Below, piece by piece: positions 1 through 6,638 of a stretch of 64,000 nucleotides of DNA. The DNA is taken from positions 1,121,251 through 1,185,250 of the forward strand of contig JAVHLR010000001.1 in assembly GCA_031082005.1 (NCBI GenBank), given 5' to 3'. How positions within the stretch are numbered: the stretch's first letter is position 1; each line of letters opens with the position of its first letter. Source of the DNA: Patescibacteria group bacterium (lineage in GTDB: Bacteria > Patescibacteriota > Patescibacteriia > 2-12-FULL-60-25). The position numbers and the translations under genes are program-made. A model generated the notes under the pieces. It searched no databases. It was not told where the DNA came from and was given only the letters and a program-made list of their open reading frames with translations.

Positions 1-88
1 TATCAGGCAAGAGGATTCCCGCCTTGCTCATTTCTTCTTTCGCGGCCGGTTTTACGATGACCCGGTCGCCTAAGGGACGTAGCTGCAT
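1..88 (-). CDS. groES: Co-chaperonin GroES, 5' part only
   Basis: This gene is missing from the ORF track because it runs off the left edge. Reading leftward from the ATG at 88-86 gives [20 protein letters not shown] and then SKAGILLPD, which is the classic N-terminus of GroES (LRPLGDRV, then KEE and GI..P around the mobile loop). GroES caps the GroEL cage and helps ATP-driven folding in the cytoplasm; groEL would be expected just outside the window. No Shine-Dalgarno sequence precedes the ATG; the leader is very AT-rich. A CIRCE operator lies 56 bases upstream, so heat-shock control by HrcA is likely. About 29 of roughly 95 residues are visible. Confidence 0.93.
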   Translation of the reverse strand, partial: MQLRPLGDRVIVKPAAKEEMSKAGILLPD

Positions 89-143
89 AGAAATAATAAA
101 TTATGATTTATTTGTTAGATTTATTATGTTTTTTGATGCCCAT

Positions 144-170
144 TTAGCATTCTACATATGAGAGTGCTAA
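144..170 (-). promoter_or_regulatory. CIRCE operator (HrcA site) of groES
   Basis: TTAGCATTC, nine bases, then GAGTGCTAA. This matches the CIRCE consensus TTAGCACTC-N9-GAGTGCTAA with one mismatch. It lies between the 5' end of groES (leftward) and the 3' end of the O-antigen-ligase gene, so it can only serve groES. HrcA itself is not in the window. Confidence 0.92.
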
Positions 171-277
171 ATGAGTTTGGCCTTAAATATGCAATCGTTG
201 GCGAAACGTGTCAAGACTCTACCAATTTCTATGCAATTTTAAAACAGGCTTCCGTCAAACCTCTATATCAGCATTTT

Positions 278-1624
278 CTAAGCCGATTTTTTTCCCGCAC
301 AAAGAAACACCCCCAACGCCATCAATGACAAACCTGACCAATACGAAATGCCATAATGATCAAACCACAAAACAACGACCAAGCAAGCCAAAAAGGGCAA
401 ATCAGCCAATTCTATTTTTCGATAAAACAACAGAACCGACAATCCTGCAATGAGCAGACTCCCCACGATGCCGAAATCCACCAGCAACAACAGGAATGCA
501 TTGTGGGGTGATTCAATGGGCTCACGCAATCGAAGCTCGGTGTATTTTTTGCCTTGTCCTGCAGCTAGCACTATTGCGACATCGATCTGTTCCGCATTCG
601 CACCCGAACCGAACAGCAGATGGCGCTTCAAGACAGAAAAACCTTGTTCCAAGCTCTCCCCTCTTTGCGACAAGCTTTTTTCCTCCAAACGGCCTTGTTC
701 TTGCGTTCGAGATAAAATCGCTTCGCGTTGAGAAAAACTTACGACGCCAGCGACCAGCACCGCCAGACACAAGGCCAGCATGCCGAATTGGAACGCCGTC
801 GCATCAAATTTTCGTCGTGCGAAAAAAACACCCGCCATCAATCCAGTCCCGATTGCCGCAGACAAATAAGCCGCACGACTGAAGGTAAGGACCAAAACAC
901 CTGCGATCAAGGCAGATGAAACTGCCCAAAATAAAGCCGCTTTTTTTCCGGCTGAAATGAAGGCTGAATACGCTGCGGCCAAAATCCCGAACGCCAACCA
1001 GCCCCCCCATATATTCGGATGCGGCATGCTCCCATAAATCCTCAACAACCGAAATTCTCCGAACTCGACCACGGATACCCCCAACTCACGCGGATCATGC
1101 AACGCGATGCCGAGCCACTTGGAACCAACGACTTTCTGCATCAAAAACTGGACGTACGATAACCCCACGACAGGCAACAAAGATATGACGAACCAACCCA
1201 AAACCTTCTCGCCCACCACCCTAACCCCCCAGAGCGTGAAGAAAAACCCCGACAAGATGATTGCCTCGAACCACCATTGCGTCGCGGCAATGGCCTTGAG
1301 ACGCACAGCACCATCATCCGCACCAGACGCAACGCCAAAAACGTTCACCACGAAAAGTAACACCAGCACGGCCATAAGCGCCCGCTTCTTCCTCCTGCTT
1401 ACCTTTCTTTCATGAAACCGCCGACCCAAAAATATCGCAGCTATCATCGGCAACCAGGCGAGATAAAAACTCCACCTCCCCTGCTCCCATGGCCACCCCG
1501 CCAAACCCTGTTCATGAAACCATCGCGTCTGCCAGGGCAAAACCAAAAAAGCAAACCGCCACGCCAATTCGAACCAAGTCCTTCTTTCGCGCAGTTTAGA
1601 CAGACTTACCTGCACGAAATTCAT
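278..1624 (-). CDS. O-antigen ligase / polymerase family membrane protein
   Basis: A polytopic inner-membrane protein of about 448 residues with ten or more hydrophobic segments. The order of features fits the Wzy/WaaL (Wzy_C) superfamily: a central loop with PHPNIWGGWLA, a helix starting with RAAYLSAA, and a late loop containing ESPHNAFLLLLVDFGI, where the His is the family's functional residue. Such proteins polymerise or transfer lipid-linked glycans at the outer face of the membrane. The track start at 1648 is probably too long. The ATG at 1624 overlaps the stop of the upstream gene as ATGA, which implies translational coupling. Exact substrate (surface polysaccharide or glycoprotein glycan) cannot be told. 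Confidence 0.8.
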   Translation of the reverse strand: MNFVQVSLSKLRERRTWFELAWRFAFLVLPWQTRWFHEQGLAGWPWEQGRWSFYLAWLPMIAAIFLGRRFHERKVSRRKKRALMAVLVLLFVVNVFGVASGADDGAVRLKAIAATQWWFEAIILSGFFFTLWGVRVVGEKVLGWFVISLLPVVGLSYVQFLMQKVVGSKWLGIALHDPRELGVSVVEFGEFRLLRIYGSMPHPNIWGGWLAFGILAAAYSAFISAGKKAALFWAVSSALIAGVLVLTFSRAAYLSAAIGTGLMAGVFFARRKFDATAFQFGMLALCLAVLVAGVVSFSQREAILSRTQEQGRLEEKSLSQRGESLEQGFSVLKRHLLFGSGANAEQIDVAIVLAAGQGKKYTELRLREPIESPHNAFLLLLVDFGIVGSLLIAGLSVLLFYRKIELADLPFLACLVVVLWFDHYGISYWSGLSLMALGVFLCAGKKSA

Positions 1625-2532
1625 GGTGCTACCCCGTATTTGCGGCATAACGATTCATATTCAACGCGATATTTCTCACGCCTATCCGTAACATGCATTT
1701 TCAAGACATCCTCACCGACCATGACGCGTGTATCGCGATTCATCAGCTCCTTGAGTCTCGACGGAAACCATCTTATCTGGAACCTTCGCGCCACGCTTTC
1801 GGCGAATGTCGGCAAGGGCAGACGCACGGCAGGAGACAGGACGAAATCCGAAGGCGCAATCCATCGCTTTACCGCAGCGTGGCGCGCTAACAAAATCCTG
1901 TTGGCCGCCCATAAATGCTCGCCTATGCCGTCATCGAACAAAGGCAGCAGAGACATGAACCAGTATCTGAAGTACGGATCGTCTCCAGGCAGCATGTGAG
2001 ACGACAGATCTAACGACCTATCCGTGATGAAATACGACAGGCACACGGTATCGCGAGTATGCTCATCGCTTGGCAACATGCCGAGCAACTTGAAAACCCC
2101 GCCCAAAAAAAGCCGCGTCGACCACAACGAACCGTGGCGGACGACAACGAAAAAATCCAAGTCGCCTTCATCTCGCGCATCTCCCAAGGCCGTGGTGTTC
2201 GCTAAAGCCACGAATCTCACCGCGCGCCAACGGGAAAGCCAAGCCGCTACCCTTCTTGCTTGTCGTCTTTTTCTGGGCTGGAATCGTTCACACTCTCTAG
2301 CCGCCTCCGCCGTGGCGACAAAAAACTCCGCCAAGCCGATCCGACCGTCGCGTTCGACGGCGATCCCTTCCGTCGACAAGCCATCCACTGCGGCCGAGAT
2401 ATCACTTTCGCGATATTCTGCACCCAAGCTGTCCAAGGTAGACAGAAGTTCGACCCGTGTCGGCAAATGCCGCCAGACCGCATGGAAACATAATGTGCGT
2501 ATGACGGCGTTCCTGACCTCGTCAATATTCAT
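1621..2532 (-). CDS. Nucleotidyltransferase-fold protein, substrate unknown
   Basis: About 303 residues. The middle carries NTTALGDARDEGDLDFFVVV, which resembles the GS-x10-DxD core of pol-beta-type nucleotidyltransferases, with the two Asp of DLDFF in place but the usual Gly-Ser replaced. The first ~90 residues look like a winged helix. There is no signal peptide or membrane segment. I chose the ATG at 2532 because it overlaps the preceding stop as ATGA; the track start at 2583 lies inside the upstream gene. It is coupled with the PRC-barrel gene before it and the O-antigen-ligase gene after it, so a role in surface-glycan assembly is possible but not shown. Confidence 0.55.
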   Translation of the reverse strand: MNIDEVRNAVIRTLCFHAVWRHLPTRVELLSTLDSLGAEYRESDISAAVDGLSTEGIAVERDGRIGLAEFFVATAEAARECERFQPRKRRQARRVAAWLSRWRAVRFVALANTTALGDARDEGDLDFFVVVRHGSLWSTRLFLGGVFKLLGMLPSDEHTRDTVCLSYFITDRSLDLSSHMLPGDDPYFRYWFMSLLPLFDDGIGEHLWAANRILLARHAAVKRWIAPSDFVLSPAVRLPLPTFAESVARRFQIRWFPSRLKELMNRDTRVMVGEDVLKMHVTDRREKYRVEYESLCRKYGVAP

Positions 2533-2840
2533 GTGCGATATGAAGTGACGATCGGACGCGTGCCGCTCAACAAGGCGAACCACTTTCGGACTTTCGCTGC
2601 ACCCTGCTCCGCAAAATCATCAGCCACCACGATCTCATCTTCACCCATGGAAATGACCTGCACCCAAGCGATGATCAGCTCATCATCCAACAAGCCCGGT
2701 ACCGGACCCCTGACTTTCACGTGCAATGCATTGAGTTTTCCGGTTTCGGCATCAAAGTCCATGCTTTTCAGTCGTCCCAATAACAAACCAGCCTTCGTCC
2801 TGACCGGAACCCCGATCATATCTCGCGTATTTACGACCAT
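2529..2840 (-). CDS. PRC-barrel domain protein
   Basis: A small protein of 103 residues from the ATG at 2840. It has a PRC-barrel pattern: DMIGVPVRTKAGLLLGRLKS, an acidic hairpin (DFDAETGKLNAL), then VKVRG and a second half with IIAWVQVISMGEDEIVVAD. PRC barrels are small beta-barrels, often found in RimM or photosynthetic reaction-centre proteins and widely as stand-alone binding modules. The track start at 2876 is a TTG just beside the yidC terminator hairpin; the ATG at 2840 keeps the whole domain and has AGGG close upstream. It is the first gene of a three-gene overlapping run. Confidence 0.7.
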   Translation of the reverse strand: MVVNTRDMIGVPVRTKAGLLLGRLKSMDFDAETGKLNALHVKVRGPVPGLLDDELIIAWVQVISMGEDEIVVADDFAEQGAAKVRKWFALLSGTRPIVTSYRT

Positions 2841-2877
2841 ATACCCTAAGATTAGCGCGATAATGGACAATAGCAAA

Positions 2878-2896
2878 GGGCGGAATGAATCCGCCC
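2878..2896 (-). terminator. Weak intrinsic terminator after yidC
   Basis: GGGCGGA-ATGAA-TCCGCCC hairpin, followed in the leftward direction by TTTGCTATT. The U-run is short, so termination is probably partial and may let transcription continue into the PRC-barrel gene. Confidence 0.5.
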
Positions 2897-2904
2897 CTTA
2901 TCCG

Positions 2905-3669
2905 CTATTTGCTTAATTGTGCCTCCATCTTTGGAGGCGTAGGTTTCTTGAGGAAAATCGCCTGCTGGATTACGGTCAACAAGCTCATCACTAGCCAGTA
3001 CAGGGTCAAACCGCCAGGCAAAGAGATGCCGATGATCACGGTCACTACCGGCATGATGTACATCATCTGTTTGTTCATCATGGCAGCCATGGATTCGTCC
3101 TTCGCACCCTCGGCCCCCTGCACCTCGACAGGCGGAGGCGTCGCCGGACTTGGCTTCTGGAATATCTGCTTGGATTGCCAGAACTGGATCAGACCAGACA
3201 GCACAGCCAAGACATAATTCGGACGACTCAAATCGACAAACCCCAGAAACATGTTATTGATCGTCCCAGGATTTTCGACGAAAGGATAAAGCAGATTCAG
3301 ACTATGTGAAGAAAGCCCGCTGCGCAACGCCTCGAACAGGCCGATGAAAATCGGCATCTGTATAAGCAACGGCAGACATGAAGACGCCGGGTTGACCTTC
3401 TCCCTTTTATAAAGATCCATCAGCTCCTTTGCCTGGGCTTCTTTATCGTCTTTCAGACGGCTCCGTATCTCGTCTATCTTGGGTTGCAGTTCCTGCAAGG
3501 CACGCTGCTGCTTGATCTGCTGCACCGTCAACGGATATAGGATCAACTTCACGATGATGGTCAGCGCGATGATGGCGAAACCGATGTCATTGCCCGGTAA
3601 GACATTGTACAGCCAGATCAACAGGTTCAGGATGGGCTGGAAAATCACTGTATTGAAGAGTGCGATCAT
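2905..3669 (-). CDS. yidC: YidC/Oxa1 membrane protein insertase
   Basis: 254 residues. YidC inserts and folds membrane proteins alone or with SecYEG. The sequence shows the conserved core: a first helix (FQPILNLLIWLYNVL), then IIALTIIVKLILYPLT whose Lys/Arg region forms the hydrophilic groove, the cytoplasmic helical hairpin LQELQPKIDEIRSRLKDDKE, and PLLIQMPIFIGLFEALR. The large periplasmic domain of proteobacterial YidC is absent, as in short Gram-positive and CPR forms. There is no lipobox. It follows nusA at a 76-base distance; its usual partners (rpmH, rnpA, jag) are not adjacent. No Shine-Dalgarno sequence precedes the start. Confidence 0.95.
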   Translation of the reverse strand: MIALFNTVIFQPILNLLIWLYNVLPGNDIGFAIIALTIIVKLILYPLTVQQIKQQRALQELQPKIDEIRSRLKDDKEAQAKELMDLYKREKVNPASSCLPLLIQMPIFIGLFEALRSGLSSHSLNLLYPFVENPGTINNMFLGFVDLSRPNYVLAVLSGLIQFWQSKQIFQKPSPATPPPVEVQGAEGAKDESMAAMMNKQMMYIMPVVTVIIGISLPGGLTLYWLVMSLLTVIQQAIFLKKPTPPKMEAQLSK

Positions 3670-3745
3670 AATTGATTTTTATGGAAGGGTTCGTGTTCAT
3701 AGACCTGCCGACAGGCAGATGATAGCACGCAATCCGTCCGAAGAT

Positions 3746-5200
3746 TTATTCCTTGGACGACTCGGCACCCACAGTCAGCTCTTCGCCGTTGACTTGCGTC
3801 CCTTCAAGCGGTTCCTGGGCGGCTTCTGCTTTTTCATTCTTGCTTTCGGCCTCCTGCACGGTCTCTGGCGTTTCATCGACTGCGACAGGCTGTTCTTCCG
3901 GCGACTTCCCGGCCGTTTCGTCCGCTACGGCGGCTTTGGCTTCACCTGCGAATTCACCCACCTCGGAATCCGCGACTGTCTTGCCGCTTTCTTCCGCGAT
4001 ATTGATTTTCCAGTTGGTCAATTTAGCCGCCAGACGTACGTTCTGCCCGCCCTTACCGATAGCCAACGAAAGCTGATCCGAAGGGACGCGGACTATGGCC
4101 AGATGCTCACCGCGATTCAAATCTACCTTGATGGCTTTTGCCGGCTGTAAAGATGCTGCGATGTATTCTCCCTCATCTTCCGACCAAGGGATAACATCGA
4201 TCTTCTCTCCGCCTAATTCGCGGATGATGGTCTGCACGCGCGTCCCACGTTGGCCGATACATGAACCGATCGGATCGATCGCATCGTCGTGCGCAGTGAC
4301 TGCGACCTTAGTTCGCGAACCCGCCTCGCGGGCGATATTCTTGATTTCTACGGTGCCATTCGCGACTTCCGGGATCTCTTGGGCAAAGATGGCAGCCACC
4401 AAGCCAGGACTCGATCGCGACAAACGGATTTCCGGACCCCGCGGAGTCATAGCCACCTCACGCAAGAGAGCCTTAATGCGGTTGCCTGCGAAATAACGTT
4501 CGTTCTCTATCTGGTCTTCCGGCAAAAGTACACCCGTAGCGCGGCCAAGATCGATCAACACCAATCTGCCCTCGCGGCGCTGGATCGTGACGTTCATCAA
4601 CTCACCTTCGCGATCCTTGAAGTCGGAATAGATGACCGTGCGCTCCGCTTCACGCAGCTTCTGCATGATGACCTGCTTGGCGGTCTGGGCAGCCATTCGT
4701 CCGAACGCAGCCGGAACGGTCAATTCGACCCGGATCTCGTCGCCTTCCTGTGCGTCGGGCTTAAGGTCACGCGCATCAGAAAGCATGATCATCGTCTTCT
4801 GGTTGAACTTGAACTCATCTTCCACCTCACCTTCAGCCGTCACCGCAGCTCCTGTAGCCTTGCCTTCTCCTTCATCCGGTCTGGGGCGACGTATTTCCGC
4901 TTGCATGCCCGCTTTCACTTCCTGTTTCTTCAACGCAAACGCCTCTTCGAATCTCTCGAAATAATCATCCGGTAACTCCATGTCAGGCACAACCGTCTTC
5001 ACGTCAAAAACGCGGATGCCCATGGTACCGCCATCATAAGTCTCCGGGTCGAACTCTACCTTGATGTTCTGGTTTTTGTTGCCGAAGTCCTTACGGAAAG
5101 CAGCAGCCAACGCGGATTCTACGGTTTCGAGAACTGATTCGTACGTCAGGTTCTTCTCATCGCACACCTGACGGATAGCTTGGGAAATCGGTGAGGCCAT
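3746..5200 (-). CDS. nusA: Transcription termination/antitermination factor NusA
   Basis: 484 residues. NusA binds RNA polymerase and modulates pausing, termination and antitermination. Domains in order: N-terminal RNAP-binding domain (ISQAIRQVCDEKNLTYESVL), S1 domain (about 165-235, with LIDLGRATGVLLPEDQI), KH1 (about 265-340, GSCIGQRGTRVQTI) and KH2 (about 350-400, SLAIGKGGQNVRLAAKLT). The last ~75 residues are acidic and Ala/Glu-rich, with no acidic repeat of the E. coli type. There is no rimP in front and no infB behind, so the usual operon is split; the gene stands beside a 580-base repeat-rich gap. There is no Shine-Dalgarno sequence before the ATG. Confidence 0.96.
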   Translation of the reverse strand: MASPISQAIRQVCDEKNLTYESVLETVESALAAAFRKDFGNKNQNIKVEFDPETYDGGTMGIRVFDVKTVVPDMELPDDYFERFEEAFALKKQEVKAGMQAEIRRPRPDEGEGKATGAAVTAEGEVEDEFKFNQKTMIMLSDARDLKPDAQEGDEIRVELTVPAAFGRMAAQTAKQVIMQKLREAERTVIYSDFKDREGELMNVTIQRREGRLVLIDLGRATGVLLPEDQIENERYFAGNRIKALLREVAMTPRGPEIRLSRSSPGLVAAIFAQEIPEVANGTVEIKNIAREAGSRTKVAVTAHDDAIDPIGSCIGQRGTRVQTIIRELGGEKIDVIPWSEDEGEYIAASLQPAKAIKVDLNRGEHLAIVRVPSDQLSLAIGKGGQNVRLAAKLTNWKINIAEESGKTVADSEVGEFAGEAKAAVADETAGKSPEEQPVAVDETPETVQEAESKNEKAEAAQEPLEGTQVNGEELTVGAESSKE

Positions 5201-5228
5201 ATGTTTCTGGATTCGTTTTTCTGCAGTC

Positions 5229-5597
5229 GATAACCGGTGACTGGACGTAACCGGCTATCATCTGATAAGCGATTAAGTAATAAAGAAACTCGTTCATCAG
5301 AACGAGTATGCGTATACGATACGCTACTCCAGCGATACTGTCAAATCAACGACCGAGTCCCGCAGCAAAGGAACCCACCCTATACCTCCGAAAGCGAACC
5401 GGAATGCTTGGGCTCTTAACCGAGGACCTACCCGCCCCGCCGCTCGCGAGCAGCGGGGTAAAAGATAAACTAGACAAGCCCCGCTCAATCATCTTTCCTC
5501 TCACAGGACTGCAACTAATGGGTTCCTGAAGCGAGGACTGTTTGAGGCCGTCATAAAATAAACAACCGCCAAGTTCCGCAGCAAAGGAACTCACCAT
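5229..5597. repeat. Repeat-rich gap upstream of nusA, degenerate hairpin-element copies
   Basis: No gene is supported here. There is a hairpin CTCGTTC-ATCA-GAACGAG (5289-5306) and a degenerate copy of the conserved-core element. A copy of the left arm GCGAACCGGAATGCTTGGG recurs at 5394 and is followed by CTCTTAACCGAGGACCT. A second core-like string GCGAGGACTGTTTGAG lies at 5531. TGGGTTCCT (5519) pairs with AGGAACCCA (5369), so copies look nested. Confidence 0.6.
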
Positions 5598-5615
5598 ACA
5601 CCTTCCCTCCCCAAA

Positions 5616-5706
5616 GCGAACCGGAATGCTTGGGTTCTTAACCGAGGACCTGTTCGAGATAGACTTGACGAGCCCCGCAGGTAAGAACCCAAGCATTCCG
5701 GTTCGC
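5616..5706 (+). repeat. Hairpin element A (25-bp perfect arms, conserved core)
   Basis: The arms 5616-5640 and 5682-5706 are a perfect 25-bp inverted repeat starting GCGAACCGGAATGCTTGGGT. They enclose a 41-base core beginning ACCGAGGACCTGTTCGAGAT and ending near GAGCCCCGCAGG. The same core recurs at 23856-23899 inside different arms. It ends 12 bases before the -35 box of the next gene. Confidence 0.85.
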
Positions 5707-5718
5707 GCCCCAATCTCC

Positions 5719-5747
5719 TTGACCAATCCCTAAATTCCTGATACATT
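5719..5747 (+). promoter_or_regulatory. Promoter of the degenerate AAA+ gene
   Basis: TTGACC, a 17-base spacer, then TACATT. The start site is expected near 5754, about 27 bases before the ATG, and the RBS CGGAGTAAG sits between them. Confidence 0.7.
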
Positions 5748-5780
5748 CGCGCGGCCCCTTTTTCATCGGAGTAAGCGCGA

Positions 5781-6518
5781 ATGAACGTAAAAGTCCCCCC
5801 TTCTCACAAGCCGCGTGAACCGTTCCCGGTCGTCATGCGATCCACCGCCATCCGAAGGTTCTTCAACTCCGCGTTGGATGCGATTCGCCAAAGGCACGTC
5901 CTGCTTCTGGGAGTCAGGCAGGCCGACCGTCTGGAGCTCAAATCCTTCTTTCGCGCTTTGGCGCAAGAGACTTCCAAGCAAGCCCCCCAACGCATCTGCA
6001 ACGATGCCAATTTCGATCCAATCGTCTTGGACGAGGAAGATGATACGTGCTTCCTCTTTCTTCATGGAGAGGAAATGCGCGGCAGTCTGCAACACAACAT
6101 CTGCCTCAACTATCGCCACCTGCCGCTCGTCGCCGTAGCTATCGAGCCGCACGCCGAGGGACAAATGCCGTCGCGCTGGGACAGGCGCTTCATCCAAACC
6201 CTAAGTCCGATGCTCAACTGGCCAGCCTGGTCAGAACGAGACGAAGACAAGGCAGAAATCTGCGAGATCGTACGCTCACGCATCTTGCTTCCCAGCGGTC
6301 TTCCGACTCCGATCTTCGATCCGGACGCACTCCGCTTCCTGCTCGAAAAGGATTTCGACGGTCCTGTGGCCGTCCAAGATACGATTCGCCGCGCCATGCA
6401 GGCATATCGCCGCGACAGTTGCACCGGACCCCTCACGCTTGATGCTTTTCTGCCGAAGCGTTCGAGCCGACCCGGCAACCAACCCTCCATCTCTCCCTCA
6501 AGCCCGCCCATGGGCTGA
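5781..6518 (+). CDS. Degenerate NtrC-like AAA+ protein, ATPase motifs lost
   Basis: 245 residues, no database family obvious at first sight. The segment order matches the sigma-54-activator AAA+ domain. RFFNSALDAIRQRHVLLLG sits where the Walker A strand belongs. DTCFLFLHGEEMRGSLQ sits where GTLFLDEIG-D occurs. LSPMLNWPAWSERDEDKAEI parallels the L-PPLRER-EDI sensor segment. IFDPDALRFLLEKDFDGPVAVQDTI parallels FS-EAL-LL---WPGNVREL. The Walker A GxxxxGK, Walker B DE and GAFTGA loop are all missing, and no DNA-binding HTH follows. It is therefore probably a non-hydrolysing scaffold or regulator. It has its own promoter, a good RBS (CGGAGTAAG) and a strong terminator. The family link is my reading of the pattern, not a search result. 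Confidence 0.6.
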   Translation: MNVKVPPSHKPREPFPVVMRSTAIRRFFNSALDAIRQRHVLLLGVRQADRLELKSFFRALAQETSKQAPQRICNDANFDPIVLDEEDDTCFLFLHGEEMRGSLQHNICLNYRHLPLVAVAIEPHAEGQMPSRWDRRFIQTLSPMLNWPAWSERDEDKAEICEIVRSRILLPSGLPTPIFDPDALRFLLEKDFDGPVAVQDTIRRAMQAYRRDSCTGPLTLDAFLPKRSSRPGNQPSISPSSPPMG

Positions 6519-6529
6519 CACACCACCTC

Positions 6530-6567
6530 GACCTCCGTGCTTCCAGCCGGAGGTCTTCGCTTTTTTT
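6530..6567 (+). terminator. Intrinsic terminator
   Basis: GACCTCCG and CGGAGGTC pair with a 10-base loop and are followed by TTCGC and seven T. It closes the single-gene unit that begins at 5719. Confidence 0.9.
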
Positions 6568-6638
6568 ACAGGAAAGAGGCGCGGTAACCGCGCCCCTACA
6601 CCTGACCCTAAATGCTATCTACTAGATGCCTGACACCC

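Noticed and set aside
5346-5726. 126-codon leftward ORF
   Set aside because: It is made of the repeated hairpin element and its copies (GMLGFLPAGLV..., GRSSVKSPSIPVRF repeats), so it is repeat DNA, not a gene.
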